Positions 1-11,226 of a stretch of DNA of 64,000 nucleotides are shown here, one piece after another. Positions within the stretch are counted from its first letter, which is position 1, and every line of letters starts with the position of its first letter. This DNA is from Rallus limicola (lineage: Eukaryota; Chordata; Aves; Gruiformes; Rallidae). The position numbers were made by a program, and so were the translations under genes. The notes beneath the pieces were generated by a model. That model did no database searches. It was not told the origin of the DNA and worked only from the letters and a program-made list of their open reading frames with translations. The stretch is from NCBI GenBank assembly GCA_022605955.1, contig JAKCOZ010000083.1, forward strand, positions 744,001-808,000, given 5' to 3'.

Positions 1-152
1 GTTTAGCATGTTTTGAACTGCAGTCTGCTAGGGCCGAGAAAAGCACCGTAGGAGGTTCCAGGCATGTTCCCTCTTTCCAGGCAAAGGAAAAGGCTGAGAG
101 CCAAAGTGACAGGGGCTGCTCGGGTGTCCTGTTAGGAGGTTTCAGACAAGCT

Positions 153-350
153 ATGCCTTTCAGGCCTAGCTTCTTTACTTTGGGAGTTATTGCTGGATGT
201 TTAGCATGTTTTGAACTGCAGTCTGCTAGGGCCGAGAAAAGCACCGTAGGAGGTTCCAGGCATGTTCCCTCTTTCCAGGCAAAGGAAAAGGCTGAGAGCC
301 AAAGTGACAGGGTCTGCTCGGGTGTCCTGTTAGGAGGTTTCAGACAAGCT
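153..350 (+). repeat. Representative satellite monomer (unit 1 of the phase used here)
   Basis: This defines the phase for all positions given here. Landmarks relative to the first A of ATGCCTTTCA: AGGCCT (StuI site) at 10-15; four CpGs at about 46, 80, 93 and 167; CTGCAG (PstI site) at 64-69 inside the 8-bp palindrome ACTGCAGT; a pyrimidine tract ending in CCAG at 111-126; TAGGAGGTT at 95-103 and again at 179-187. Consensus composition is 99 G+C of 198. This copy carries the TG variant of the first CpG. The 66-codon length makes the unit readable without stops on both strands, but nothing suggests it is coding. Confidence 0.95.
247..348. repeat. Internal direct repeat within the monomer (example)
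   Basis: The 18-mers at 247-264 and 331-348 both begin TAGGAGGTT and match at 15 of 18 positions, 84 bp apart. Each is followed by a CCTTTC-AGGC or CTCTTTCCAGGC type motif, and each is preceded about 20 or 13 bp upstream by GTCTGCT. This suggests the 198-bp unit grew from a shorter duplicated ancestor. Only these blocks align by eye, so the ancestry is tentative. Confidence 0.5.
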
Positions 351-370
351 ATGCCTTTCAGGCCTAGCTT
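346..370. repeat. Native 25-bp quasi-palindrome present in normal monomers (example)
   Basis: Across the monomer junction, AAGCTA (346-351) is the reverse complement of TAGCTT (365-370). Between them GCCT (353-356) pairs with AGGC (360-363) around a TTC loop, with a single T/C mismatch between the two stems. It recurs in nearly every monomer at the same phase. It is also exactly where the 29-bp hairpin insertions start, so it is the likely seed of those events. Confidence 0.85.
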
Positions 371-2330
371 CTTTACTTTGGGAGTTATTGCTGGACGTTT
401 AGCATATTTTGAGCTGCAGTCTGCTAGGGCCGAGAAAAGCACCGTAGGAGGTTCCAGGCATGTTCCCTCTTTCCAAGCAACGGAAAAAGCTGAGAGCCAA
501 AGTGAAAGGGTTTGCTCATGTGTCCTGTTAGGAGGTTTCAGACAAGCTATGCCTTTCAGGCCTAGCTTCTTTACTTTGGGAGTTATTGCTGGACGTTTAG
601 CATGTTTTGAATTGCAGTCTGCTAGGGCCGAGAAAAGCACCGTAGGAGGTTCCAGGCATGTTCCCTCTTTCCAGGCAAAGGAAAAGGCTGAGAGCCAAAG
701 TGATAGGGTCTGCTCGTGTGTCCTGTTAGGAGGTTTCAGACAAGCTATGCCTTTCAGGCCTAGCTTCTTTACTTTGGGAGTTATTGCTGGACGTTTAGCA
801 TGTTTTGAACTGCAGTCTGCTAGGGCCGAGAAAAGCACCGTAGGAGGTTCCAGGCATGTTCCCTCTTTCCAGGCAAAGGAAAAGGCTGAGAGCCAAAGTG
901 ACAGGGGCTGCTCGTGTGTCCTGTTAGGAGGTTTCAGACAAGCTATGCCTTTCAGGCCTAGCTTCTTTACTTTGGGAGTTATTGCTGGACGTTTAGCATG
1001 TTTTGAACTGCAGTCTGCTAGGGCCGAGAAAAGCACCGTAGGAGGTTCCAGGCATGTTCCCTCTTTCCAGGCAAAGGAAAAGGCTGAGAACCAAAGTGAC
1101 AGGGTCTGCTCGTGTGTCATGTTAGGAGGTTTCAGACAAGCTATGCCTTTCAGGCCTAGCTTCTTTACTTTGGGAGTTATTGCTGGACGTTTAGCATGTT
1201 TTGAACTGCAGTCTGCTAGGGCCGAGAAAAGCACCGTAGGAGGTTCCAGGCATGTTCCCTCTTTCCAGGCAAAGGAAAAGGCTGAGAGCCAAAGTGACAG
1301 GGTCTGCTCGTGTGTCCTGTTAGGAGGTTTCAGACAAGCTATGCCTTTCAGGCCTAGCTTCTTTACTTTGGGAGTTATTGCTGGACGTTTAGCATGTTTT
1401 GAACTGCAGTCTGCTAGGGCCGAGAAAAGCACCGTAGGAGGTTCCAGGCATGTTCCCTCTTTCCAGGCAAAGGAAAAGGCTGAGAGCCAAAGTGACAGGG
1501 TCTTTTCGTGTGTCCTGTTAGGAGGTTTCAGACAAGCTATGCCTTTCAGGCCTAGCTTCTTTACTTTGGGAGTTATTGCTGGACATTTAGCATGTTTTGA
1601 ACTGCAGTCTGCTAGGCCCGAGAAAAGCACCGTAGGAGGTTCCAGGCATGTTCCCTCTTTCCAGGCAAAGGAAAAGGCTGAGAGCCAAAGTGACAGGGGC
1701 TGCTCGTGTGTCCTGTTAGGAGGTTTCAGACAAGCTATGCCTTTCAGGCCTAGCTTCTTTACTTTGGGAGTTATTGCTGGACGTTTAGCATGTTTTGAAC
1801 TGCAGTCTGCTAGGGCCGAGAAAAGCACCGTAGGAGGTTCCAGGCATGTTCCCTCTTTCCAGGCAAAGGAAAAGGCTGAGAGCCAAAGTGACAGGGGCTG
1901 CTCATGTGTCCTGTTAGGAGGTTTCAGACAAGCTATGCCTTTCAGGCCTAGCTTCTTTACTTTGGGAGTTATTGCTGGACGTTTAGCATGTTTTGAACTG
2001 CAGTCTGCTAGGGCCGAGAAAAGCACCGTAGGAGGTTCCAGGCATGTTCCCTCTTTCCAGGCAAAGGAAAAGGCTGAGAGCCAAAGTGACAGGGGCTGCT
2101 CGGGTGTCCTGTTAGGAGGTTTCAGACAAGCTATGCCTTTCAGGCCTAGCTTCTTTACTTTGGGAGTTATTGCTGGATGTTTAGCATGTTTTGAACTGCA
2201 GTCTGCTAGGGCCGAGAAAAGCACCGTAGGAGGTTCCAGGCATGTTCCCTCTTTCCAGGCAAAGGAAAAGGCTGAGAGCCAAAGTGACAGGGTCTGCTCG
2301 GGTGTCCTGTTAGGAGGTTTCAGACAAGCT
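351..2330. repeat. 10-mer higher-order repeat unit (1980 bp), first clear copy
   Basis: It starts at the monomer carrying AGCATATTTT (401) and runs to the next such monomer (2381), exactly 1980 bp later. Order inside: AGCATATTTT monomer; GAATTGCAG monomer; one plain; GAGAACC/TCATG monomer; one plain; GGTCTTTTCG monomer; ACATTT plus GCCCGAG monomer; plain monomers; then a GGATGT monomer. The following copy keeps this order for about five monomers, then diverges into a local 7-monomer duplication. Confidence 0.8.
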
Positions 2331-2726
2331 ATGCCTTTCAGGCCTAGCTTCTTTACTTTGGGAGTTATTGCTGGACGTTTAGCATATTTTGAACTGCAGT
2401 CTGCTAGGGCCGAGAAAAGCACCGTAGGAGGTTCCAGGCATGTTCCCTCTTTCCAAGCAAAGGAAAAAGCTGAGAGCCAAAGTGAAAGGGTTTGCTCATG
2501 TGTCCTGTTAGGAGGTTTCAGACAAGCTATGCCTTTCAGGCCTAGCTTCTTTACTTTGGGAGTTATTGCTGGACGTTTAGCATGTTTTGAATTGCAGTCT
2601 GCTAGGGCCGAGAAAAGCACCGTAGGAGGTTCCAGGCATGTTCCCTCTTTCCAGGCAAAGGAAAAGGCTGAGAGCCAAAGTGATAGGGGCTGCTGGTGTG
2701 TCCTGTTAGGAGGTTTCAGACAAGCT

Positions 2727-5498
2727 ATGCCTTTCAGGCCTAGCTTCTTTACTTTGGGAGTTATTGCTGGACGTTTAGCATGTTTTGAACTGCAGTCTGC
2801 TAGGGCCGAGAAAAGCACCGTAGGAGGTTCCAGGCATGTTCCCTCTTTCCAGGCAAAGGAAAAGGCTGAGAGCCAAAGTGACAGGGGCTGCTCGTGTGTC
2901 CTGTTAGGAGGTTTCAGACAAGCTATGCCTTTCAGGCCTAGCTTCTTTACTTTGGGAGTTATTGCTGGACGTTTAGCATGTTTTGAACTGCAGTCTGCTA
3001 GGGCCGAGAAAAGCACCGTAGGAGGTTCCAGGCATGTTCCCTCTTTCCAGGCAAAGGAAAAGGCTGAGAACCAAAGTGACAGGGTCTGCTCGTGTGTCAT
3101 GTTAGGAGGTTTCAGACAAGCTATGCCTTTCAGGCCTAGCTTCTTTACTTTGGGAGTTATTGCTCGACGTTTAGCATGTTTTGAACTGCAGTCTGCTAGG
3201 GCCGAGAAAAGCACCGTAGGAGGTTCCAGGCATGTTCCCTCTTTCCAGGCAAAGGAAAAGGCTGAGAGCCAAAGTGACAGGGGCTGCTCGTGTGTCCTGT
3301 TAGGAGGTTTCAGACAAGCTATGCCTTTCAGGCCTAGCTTCTTTACTTTGGGAGTTATTGCTGGACGTTTAGCATGTTTTGAACTGCAGTCTGCTAGGGC
3401 CGAGAAAAGCACCGTAGGAGGTTCCAGGCATGTTCCCTCTTTCCAGGCAAAGGAAAAGGCTGAGAGCCAAAGTGACAGGGGCTGCTCGTGTGTCCTGTTA
3501 GGAGGTTTCAGACAAGCTATGCCTTTCAGGCCTAGCTTCTTTACTTTGGGAGTTATTGCTGGACGTTTAGCATGTTTTGAACTGCAGTCTGCTAGGGCCG
3601 AGAAAAGCACCGTAGGAGGTTCCAGGCATGTTCCCTCTTTCCAGGCAAAGGAAAAGGCTGAGAGCCAAAGTGACAGGGGCTGCTCGTGTGTCCTGTTAGG
3701 AGGTTTCAGACAAGCTATGCCTTTCAGGCCTAGCTTCTTTACTTTGGGAGTTATTGCTGGACGTTTAGCATGTTTTGAACTGCAGTCTGCTAGGGCCGAG
3801 AAAAGCACCGTAGGAGGTTCCAGGCATGTTCCCTCTTTCCAGGCAAAGGAAAAGGCTGAGAGCCAAAGTGACAGGGGCTGCTCATGTGTCCTGTTAGGAG
3901 GTTTCAGACAAGCTATGCCTTTCAGGCCTATCTTCTTTACTTTGGGAGTTATTGCTGGACATTTAGCATGTTTTGAACTGCAGTCTGCTAGGGCCGAGAA
4001 AAGCACCGTAGGAGGTTCCAGGCATGTTCCCTCTTTCCAGGCAAAGGAAAAGGCTGAGAGCCAAAGTGACAGGGTCTGCTCGGGTGTCCTGTTAGGAGGT
4101 TTCAGACAAGCTATGCCTTTCAGGCCTAGCTTCTTTACTTTGGGAGTTATTGCTGGACGTTTAGCATGTTTTGAACTGCAGTCTGCTAGGGCCGAGAAAA
4201 GCACCGTAGGAGGTTCCAGGCATGTTCCCTCTTTCCAGGCAAAGGAAAAGGCTGAGAGCCAAAGTGACAGGGGCTGCTCGTGTGTCCTGTTAGGAGGTTT
4301 CAGACAAGCTATGCCTTTCAGGCCTAGCTTCTTTACTTTGGGAGTTATTGCTGGACGTTTAGCATGTTTTGAACTGCAGTCTGCTAGGGCCGAGAAAAGC
4401 ACCGTAGGAGGTTCCAGGCATGTTCCCTCTTTCCAGGCAAAGGAAAAGGCTGAGAACCAAAGTGACAGGGTCTGCTCGTGTGTCATGTTAGGAGGTTTCA
4501 GACAAGCTATGCCTTTCAGGCCTAGCTTCTTTACTTTGGGAGTTATTGCTGGACGTTTAGCATGTTTTGAACTGCAGTCTGCTAGGGCCGAGAAAAGCAC
4601 CGTAGGAGGTTCCAGGCATGTTCCCTCTTTCCAGGCAAAGGAAAAGGCTGAGAGCCAAAGTGACAGGGGCTGCTCGTGTGTCCTGTTAGGAGGTTTCAGA
4701 CAAGCTATGCCTTTCAGGCCTAGCTTCTTTACTTTGGGAGTTATTGCTGGACGTTTAGCATGTTTTGAACTGCAGTCTGCTAGGGCCGAGAAAAGCACCG
4801 TAGGAGGTTCCAGGCATGTTCCCTCTTTCCAGGCAAAGGAAAAGGCTGAGAGCCAAAGTGACAGGGGCTGCTCGTGTGTCCTGTTAGGAGGTTTCAGACA
4901 AGCTATGCCTTTCAGGCCTAGCTTCTTTACTTTGGGAGTTATTGCTGGACGTTTAGCATGTTTTGAACTGCAGTCTGCTAGGGCCGAGAAAAGCACCGTA
5001 GGAGGTTCCAGGCATGTTCCCTCTTTCCAGGCAAAGGAAAAGGCTGAGAGCCAAAGTGACAGGGGCTGCTCGTGTGTCCTGTTAGGAGGTTTCAGACAAG
5101 CTATGCCTTTCAGGCCTAGCTTCTTTACTTTGGGAGTTATTGCTGGACGTTTAGCATGTTTTGAACTGCAGTCTGCTAGGGCCGAGAAAAGCACCGTAGG
5201 AGGTTCCAGGCATGTTCCCTCTTTCCAGGCAAAGGAAAAGGCTGAGAGCCAAAGTGACAGGGGCTGCTCATGTGTCCTGTTAGGAGGTTTCAGACAAGCT
5301 ATGCCTTTCAGGCCTATCTTCTTTACTTTGGGAGTTATTGCTGGACATTTAGCATGTTTTGAACTGCAGTCTGCTAGGGCCGAGAAAAGCACCGTAGGAG
5401 GTTCCAGGCATGTTCCCTCTTTCCAGGCAAAGGAAAAGGCTGAGAGCCAAAGTGACAGGGTCTGCTCGGGTGTCCTGTTAGGAGGTTTCAGACAAGCT
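2727..5498. repeat. Tandem duplication of a 7-monomer (1386-bp) segment
   Basis: The monomers starting at 2727-3915 and 4113-5301 run in the same order: a plain unit, the GAGAACC/TCATG unit, three plain units, a CTCATG unit, then a unit with GGCCTATCTTC plus GGACATTT. The offset is 7 x 198 = 1386 bp. One difference is the GCTCGACG variant in the first copy (about 3163). This is a local expansion inside the 10-mer domain, probably by unequal exchange. Confidence 0.7.
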
Positions 5499-6856
5499 AT
5501 GCCTTTCAGGCCTAGCTTCTTTTCTTTGGGAGTTATTGCTGGATGTTTAGCATGTTTTGAACTGCAGTCTGCTAGGGCCGAGAAAAGCACCGTAGGAGGT
5601 TCCAGGCATGTTCCCTCTTTCCAGGCAAAGGAAAAGGCTGAGAGCCAAAGTGACAGGGTCTGCTCGGGTGTCCTGTTAGGAGGTTTCAGACAAGCTATGC
5701 CTTTCAGGCCTAGCTTCTTTACTTTGGGAGTTATTGCTGGACGTTTAGCATATTTTGAGCTGCCGTCTGCTAGGGCCGAGAAAAGCACCGTAGGAGGTTC
5801 CAGGCATGTTCCCTCTTTCCAAGCAAAGGAAAAAGCTGAGAGCCAAAGTGAAAGGGTTTGCTCATGTGTCCTGTTAGGAGGTTTCAGACAAGCTATGCCT
5901 TTCAGGCCTAGCTTCTTTACTTTGGGAGTTATTGCTGGACGTTTAGCATGTTTTGAATTGCAGTCTGCTAGGGCCGAGAAAAGCACCGTAGGAGGTTCCA
6001 GGCATGTTCCCTCTTTCCAGGCAAAGGAAAAGGCTGAGAGCCAAAGTGACAGGGTCTGCTTGTGTGTCCTGTTAGGAGGTTTCAGACAAGCTATGCCTTT
6101 CAGGCCTAGTTTCTTTACTTTGGGAGTTATTGCTGGACGTTTAGCATGTTTTGAACTGCAGTCTGCTAGGGCCGAGAAAAGCACCGTAGGAGGTTCCAGG
6201 CATGTTCCCTCTTTCCAGGCAAAGGAAAAGGCTGAGAGCCAAAGTGACAGGGGCTGCTCGTGTGTCCTGTTAGGAGGTTTCAGACAAGCTATGCCTTTCA
6301 GGCCTAGCTTCTTTACTTTGGGAGTTATTGCTGGACGTTTAGCATGTTTTGAACTGCAGTCTGCTAGGGCCGAGAAAAGCACCGTAGGAGGTTCCAGGCA
6401 TGTTCCCTCTTTCCAGGCAAAGGAAAAGGCTGAGAACCAAAGTGACAGGGTCTGCTCGTGTGTCATGTTAGGAGGTTTCAGACAAGCTATGCCTTTCAGG
6501 CCTAGCTTCTTTACTTTGGGAGTTATTGCTGGACGTTTAGCATGTTTTGAACTGCAGTCTGCTAGGGCCGAGAAAAGCACCGTAGGAGGTTCCAGGCATG
6601 TTCCCTCTTTCCAGGCAAAGGAAAAGGCTGAGAGCCAAAGTGACAGGGTCTGCTCGTGTGTCCTGTTAGGAGGTTTCAGACAAGCTATGCCTTTCAGGCC
6701 TAGCTTCTTTACTTTGGGAGTTATTGCTGGACGTTTAGCATGTTTTGAACTGCAGTCTGCTAGGGTCGACAAAAGCACCGTAGGAGGTTCCAGGCATGTT
6801 CCCTCTTTCCAGGCAAAGGAAAAGGCTGAGAGCCAAAGTGACAGGGTCTGCTCGTG

Positions 6857-6927
6857 TGTCCTGTTAGGAGGTTTCAGACAAGCTATGCCTTTCAGGACTA
6901 GCTTGTCTGAAACCTCCTAACAGGGCA
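6857..6927. repeat. Hairpin insertion 1 (class A)
   Basis: Left arm 6857-6885, loop 6886-6898 (TGCCTTTCAGGAC), right arm 6899-6927. The right arm is the reverse complement of the left except at 6925 (G for A). The next monomer starts at 6932 with ATGCCTTTCATGCC, 47 bp later than the normal phase. Confidence 0.92.
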
Positions 6928-7101
6928 AGCTATGCCTTTCATGCCTAGCTTCTTTACTTTGGGAGTTATTGCTGGACGTTTAGCATGTTTTGAACTGCAG
7001 TCTGCTAGGGCCGAGAAAAGCACCGTAGGAGGTTCCAGGCATGTTCCCTCTTTCCAGGCAAAGGAAAAGGCTGAGAACCAAAGTGACAGGGGCTGCTCGT
7101 G

Positions 7102-7172
7102 TGTCCTGTTAGGAGGTTTCAGACAAGCTATGCCTTTCACGACTAGCTTGTCTGAAACCTCCTAACAGGGCA
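7102..7172. repeat. Hairpin insertion 2 (class A)
   Basis: It lies one monomer (245 bp) after hairpin 1, the closest pair type in the window. The loop is TGCCTTTCACGAC, and the right arm has the same class-A G mismatch near its end. The next monomer starts at 7177. Confidence 0.92.
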
Positions 7173-10100
7173 AGCTATGCCTTTCATGCCTAGCTTCTTT
7201 ACTTTGGGAGTTATTGCTGGACGTTTAGCATGTTTTGAACTGCAGTCTGCTAGGGCCGAGAAAAGCACCGTAGGAGGTTCCAGGCATGTTCCCTCTTTCC
7301 AGGCAAAGGAAAAGGCTGAGAGCCAAAGTGACAGGGTCTGCTCGTGTGTCCTGTTAGGAGGTTTCAGACAAGCTATGCCTTTCAGGCCTAGCTTCTTTAC
7401 TTTGGGAGTTATTGCTGGACATTTAGCATGTTTTGAACTGCAGTCTGCTAGGCCCGAGAAAAGCACCGTAGGAGGTTCCAGGCATGTTCCCTCTTTCCAG
7501 GCAAAGGAAAAGGCTGAGAGCCAAAGTGACAGGGGCTGCTCGTGTGTCCTGTTAGGAGGTTTCAGACAAGCTATGCCTTTCAGGCCTAGCTTCTTTACTT
7601 TGGGAGTTATTGCTGGACGTTTAGCATGTTTTGAACTGCAGTCTGCTAGGGCCGAGAAAAGCACCGTAGGAGGTTCCAGGCATGTTCCCTCTTTCCAGGC
7701 AAAGGAAAAGGCTGAGAGCCAAAGTGACAGGGTCTGCTCGTGTGTCCTGTTAGGAGGTTTCAGACAAGCTATGCCTTTCAGGCCTAGCTTCTTTACTTTG
7801 GGAGTTATTGCTGGACGTTTAGCATGTTTTGAACTGCAGTCTGCTAGGGCCGAGAAAAGCACCGTAGGAGGTTCCAGGCATGTTCCCTCTTTCCAGGCAA
7901 AGGAAAAGGCTGAGAGCCAAAGTGACAGGGTCTTTTCGTGTGTCCTGTTAGGAGGTTTCAGACAAGCTATGCCTTTCAGGCCTAGCTTCTTTACTTTGGG
8001 AGTTATTGCTGGACATTTAGCATGTTTTGAACTGCAGTCTGCTAGGCCCGAGAAAAGCACCGTAGGAGGTTCCAGGCATGTTCCCTCTTTCCAGGCAAAG
8101 GAAAAGGCTGAGAGCCAAAGTGACAGGGGCTGCTCGTGTGTCCTGTTAGGAGGTTTCAGACAAGCTATGCCTTTCAGGCCTAGCTTCTTTACTTTGGGAG
8201 TTATTGCTGGACGTTTAGCATGTTTTGAACTGCAGTCTGCTAGGGCCGAGAAAAGCACCGTAGGAGGTTCCAGGCATGTTCCCTCTTTCCAGGCAAAGGA
8301 AAAGGCTGAGAGCCAAAGTGACAGGGGCTGCTCATGTGTCCTGTTAGGAGGTTTCAGACAAGCTATGCCTTTCAGGCCTAGCTTCTTTACTTTGGGAGTT
8401 ATTGCTGGACGTTTAGCATGTTTTGAACTGCAGTCTGCTAGGGCCGAGAAAAGCACCGTAGGAGGTTCCAGGCATGTTCCCTCTTTCCAGGCAAAGGAAA
8501 AGGCTGAGAACCAAAGTGACAGGGTCTGCTCGTGTGTCATGTTAGGAGGTTTCAGACAAGCTATGCCTTTCAGGCCTAGCTTCTTTACTTTGGGAGTTAT
8601 TGCTGGACGTTTAGCATGTTTTGAACTGCAGTCTGCTAGGGCCGAGAAAAGCACCGTAGGAGGTTCCAGGCATGTTCCCTCTTTCCAGGCAAAGGAAAAG
8701 GCTGAGAGCCAAAGTGACAGGGGCTGCTCGTGTGTCCTGTTAGGAGGTTTCAGACAAGCTATGCCTTTCAGGCCTAGCTTCTTTACTTTGGGAGTTATTG
8801 CTGGACGTTTAGCATGTTTTGAACTGCAGTCTGCTAGGGCCGAGAAAAGCACCGTAGGAGGTTCCAGGCATGTTCCCTCTTTCCAGGCAAAGGAAAAGGC
8901 TGAGAGCCAAAGTGACAGGGTCTGCTCGTGTGTCCTGTTAGGAGGTTTCAGACAAGCTATGCCTTTCAGGCCTAGCTTCTTTACTTTGGGAGTTATTGCT
9001 GGACGTTTAGCATGTTTTGAACTGCAGTCTGCTAGGGCCGAGAAAAGCACCGTAGGAGGTTCCAGGCATGTTCCCTCTTTCCAGGCAAAGGAAAAGGCTG
9101 AGAGCCAAAGTGACAGGGTCTGCTCGTGTGTCCTCTTAGGAGGTTTCAGACAAGCTATGCCTTTCAGGCCTAGCTTCTTTACTTTGGGAGTTATTGCTGG
9201 ACGTTTAGCATGTTTTGAACTGCAGTCTGCTAGGGCCGAGAAAAGCACCGTAGGAGGTTCCAGGCATGTTCCCTCTTTCCAGGCAAAGGAAAAGGCTGAG
9301 AGCCAAAGTGACAGGGGCTGCTCATGTGTCCTGTTAGGAGGTTTCAGACAAGCTATGCCTTTCAGGCCTATCTTCTTTACTTTGGGAGTTATTGCTGGAC
9401 ATTTAGCATGTTTTGAACTGCAGTCTGCTAGGGCCGAGAAAAGCACCGTAGGAGGTTCCAGGCATGTTCCCTCTTTCCAGGCAAAGGAAAAGGCTGAGAG
9501 CCAAAGTGACAGGGTCTGCTCGGGTGTCCTGTTAGGAGGTTTCAGACAAGCTATGCCTTTCAGGCCTAGCTTCTTTTCTTTGGGAGTTATTGCTGGATGT
9601 TTAGCATGTTTTGAACTGCAGTCTGCTAGGGCCGAGAAAAGCACCGTAGGAGGTTCCAGGCATGTTCCCTCTTTCCAGGCAAAGGAAAAGGCTGAGAGCC
9701 AAAGTGACAGGGTCTGCTCGGGTGTCCTGTTAGGAGGTTTCAGACAAGCTATGCCTTTCAGGCCTAGCTTCTTTACTTTGGGAGTTATTGCTGGACGTTT
9801 AGCATATTTTGAGCTGCCGTCTGCTAGGGCCGAGAAAAGCACCGTAGGAGGTTCCAGGCATGTTCCCTCTTTCCAAGCAAAGGAAAAAGCTGAGAGCCAA
9901 AGTGAAAGGGTTTGCTCATGTGTCCTGTTAGGAGGTTTCAGACAAGCTATGCCTTTCAGGCCTAGCTTCTTTACTTTGGGAGTTATTGCTGGACGTTTAG
10001 CATGTTTTGAATTGCAGTCTGCTAGGGCCGAGAAAAGCACCGTAGGAGGTTCCAGGCATGTTCCCTCTTTCCAGGCAAAGGAAAAGGCTGAGAGCCAAAG

Positions 10101-10910
10101 TGACAGGGTCTGCTTGTGTGTCCTGTTAGGAGGTTTCAGACAAGCTATGCCTTTCAGGCCTAGTTTCTTTACTTTGGGAGTTATTGCTGGACGTTTAGCA
10201 TGTTTTGAACTGCAGTCTGCTAGGGCCGAGAAAAGCACCGTAGGAGGTTCCAGGCATGTTCCCTCTTTCCAGGCAAAGGAAAAGGCTGAGAGCCAAAGTG
10301 ACAGGGGCTGCTCGTGTGTCCTGTTAGGAGGTTTCAGACAAGCTATGCCTTTCAGGCCTAGCTTCTTTACTTTGGGAGTTATTGCTGGACGTTTAGCATG
10401 TTTTGAACTGCAGTCTGCTAGGGCCGAGAAAAGCACCGTAGGAGGTTCCAGGCATGTTCCCTCTTTCCAGGCAAAGGAAAAGGCTGAGAACCAAAGTGAC
10501 AGGGTCTGCTCGTGTGTCATGTTAGGAGGTTTCAGACAAGCTATGCCTTTCAGGCCTAGCTTCTTTACTTTGGGAGTTATTGCTGGACGTTTAGCATGTT
10601 TTGAACTGCAGTCTGCTAGGGCCGAGAAAAGCACCGTAGGAGGTTCCAGGCATGTTCCCTCTTTCCAGGCAAAGGAAAAGGCTGAGAGCCAAAGTGACAG
10701 GGTCTGCTCGTGTGTCCTGTTAGGAGGTTTCAGACAAGCTATGCCTTTCAGGCCTAGCTTCTTTACTTTGGGAGTTATTGCTGGACGTTTAGCATGTTTT
10801 GAACTGCAGTCTGCTAGGGTCGACAAAAGCACCGTAGGAGGTTTCAGGCATGTTCCCTCTTTCCAGGCAAAGGAAAAGGCTGAGAGCCAAAGTGACAGGG
10901 TCTGCTCGTG

Positions 10911-10981
10911 TGTCCTGTTAGGAGGTTTCAGACAAGCTATGCCTTTCAGGACTAGCTTGTCTGAAACCTCCTAACAGGGCA
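10911..10981. repeat. Hairpin insertion 3 (class A)
   Basis: Copy of hairpin 1 at an offset of 4054 bp, with the same loop and mismatch. The next monomer starts at 10986. Confidence 0.92.
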
Positions 10982-11155
10982 AGCTATGCCTTTCATGCCT
11001 AGCTTCTTTACTTTGGGAGTTATTGCTGGACGTTTAGCATGTTTTGAACTGCAGTCTGCTAGGGCCGAGAAAAGCACCGTAGGAGGTTCCAGGCATGTTC
11101 CCTCTTTCCAGGCAAAGGAAAAGGCTGAGAACCAAAGTGACAGGGGCTGCTCGTG

Positions 11156-11226
11156 TGTCCTGTTAGGAGGTTTCAGACAAGCTATGCCTTTCACGACTAG
11201 CTTGTCTGAAACCTCCTAACAGGGCA
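11156..11226. repeat. Hairpin insertion 4 (class A)
   Basis: Copy of hairpin 2 at an offset of 4054 bp, with loop TGCCTTTCACGAC. The next monomer starts at 11231. Confidence 0.92.

Noticed and set aside
179..340. Telomere-like TTAGGAGG as interstitial telomeric repeat
   Set aside because: It is a single TTAGGA per monomer, not a TTAGGG tandem run, and part of the internal 18-bp repeat.
153..350. Bent-DNA phasing from AAAA and TTTT tracts in the monomer
   Set aside because: The three tracts are spaced about 28 and 49 bp apart, giving no convincing helical phasing by eye.
1500..1520. CENP-B box in the TTTTCGTGTG variant monomers
   Set aside because: Only the TTCG part matches; the required A and CGGG positions of the box are not met.
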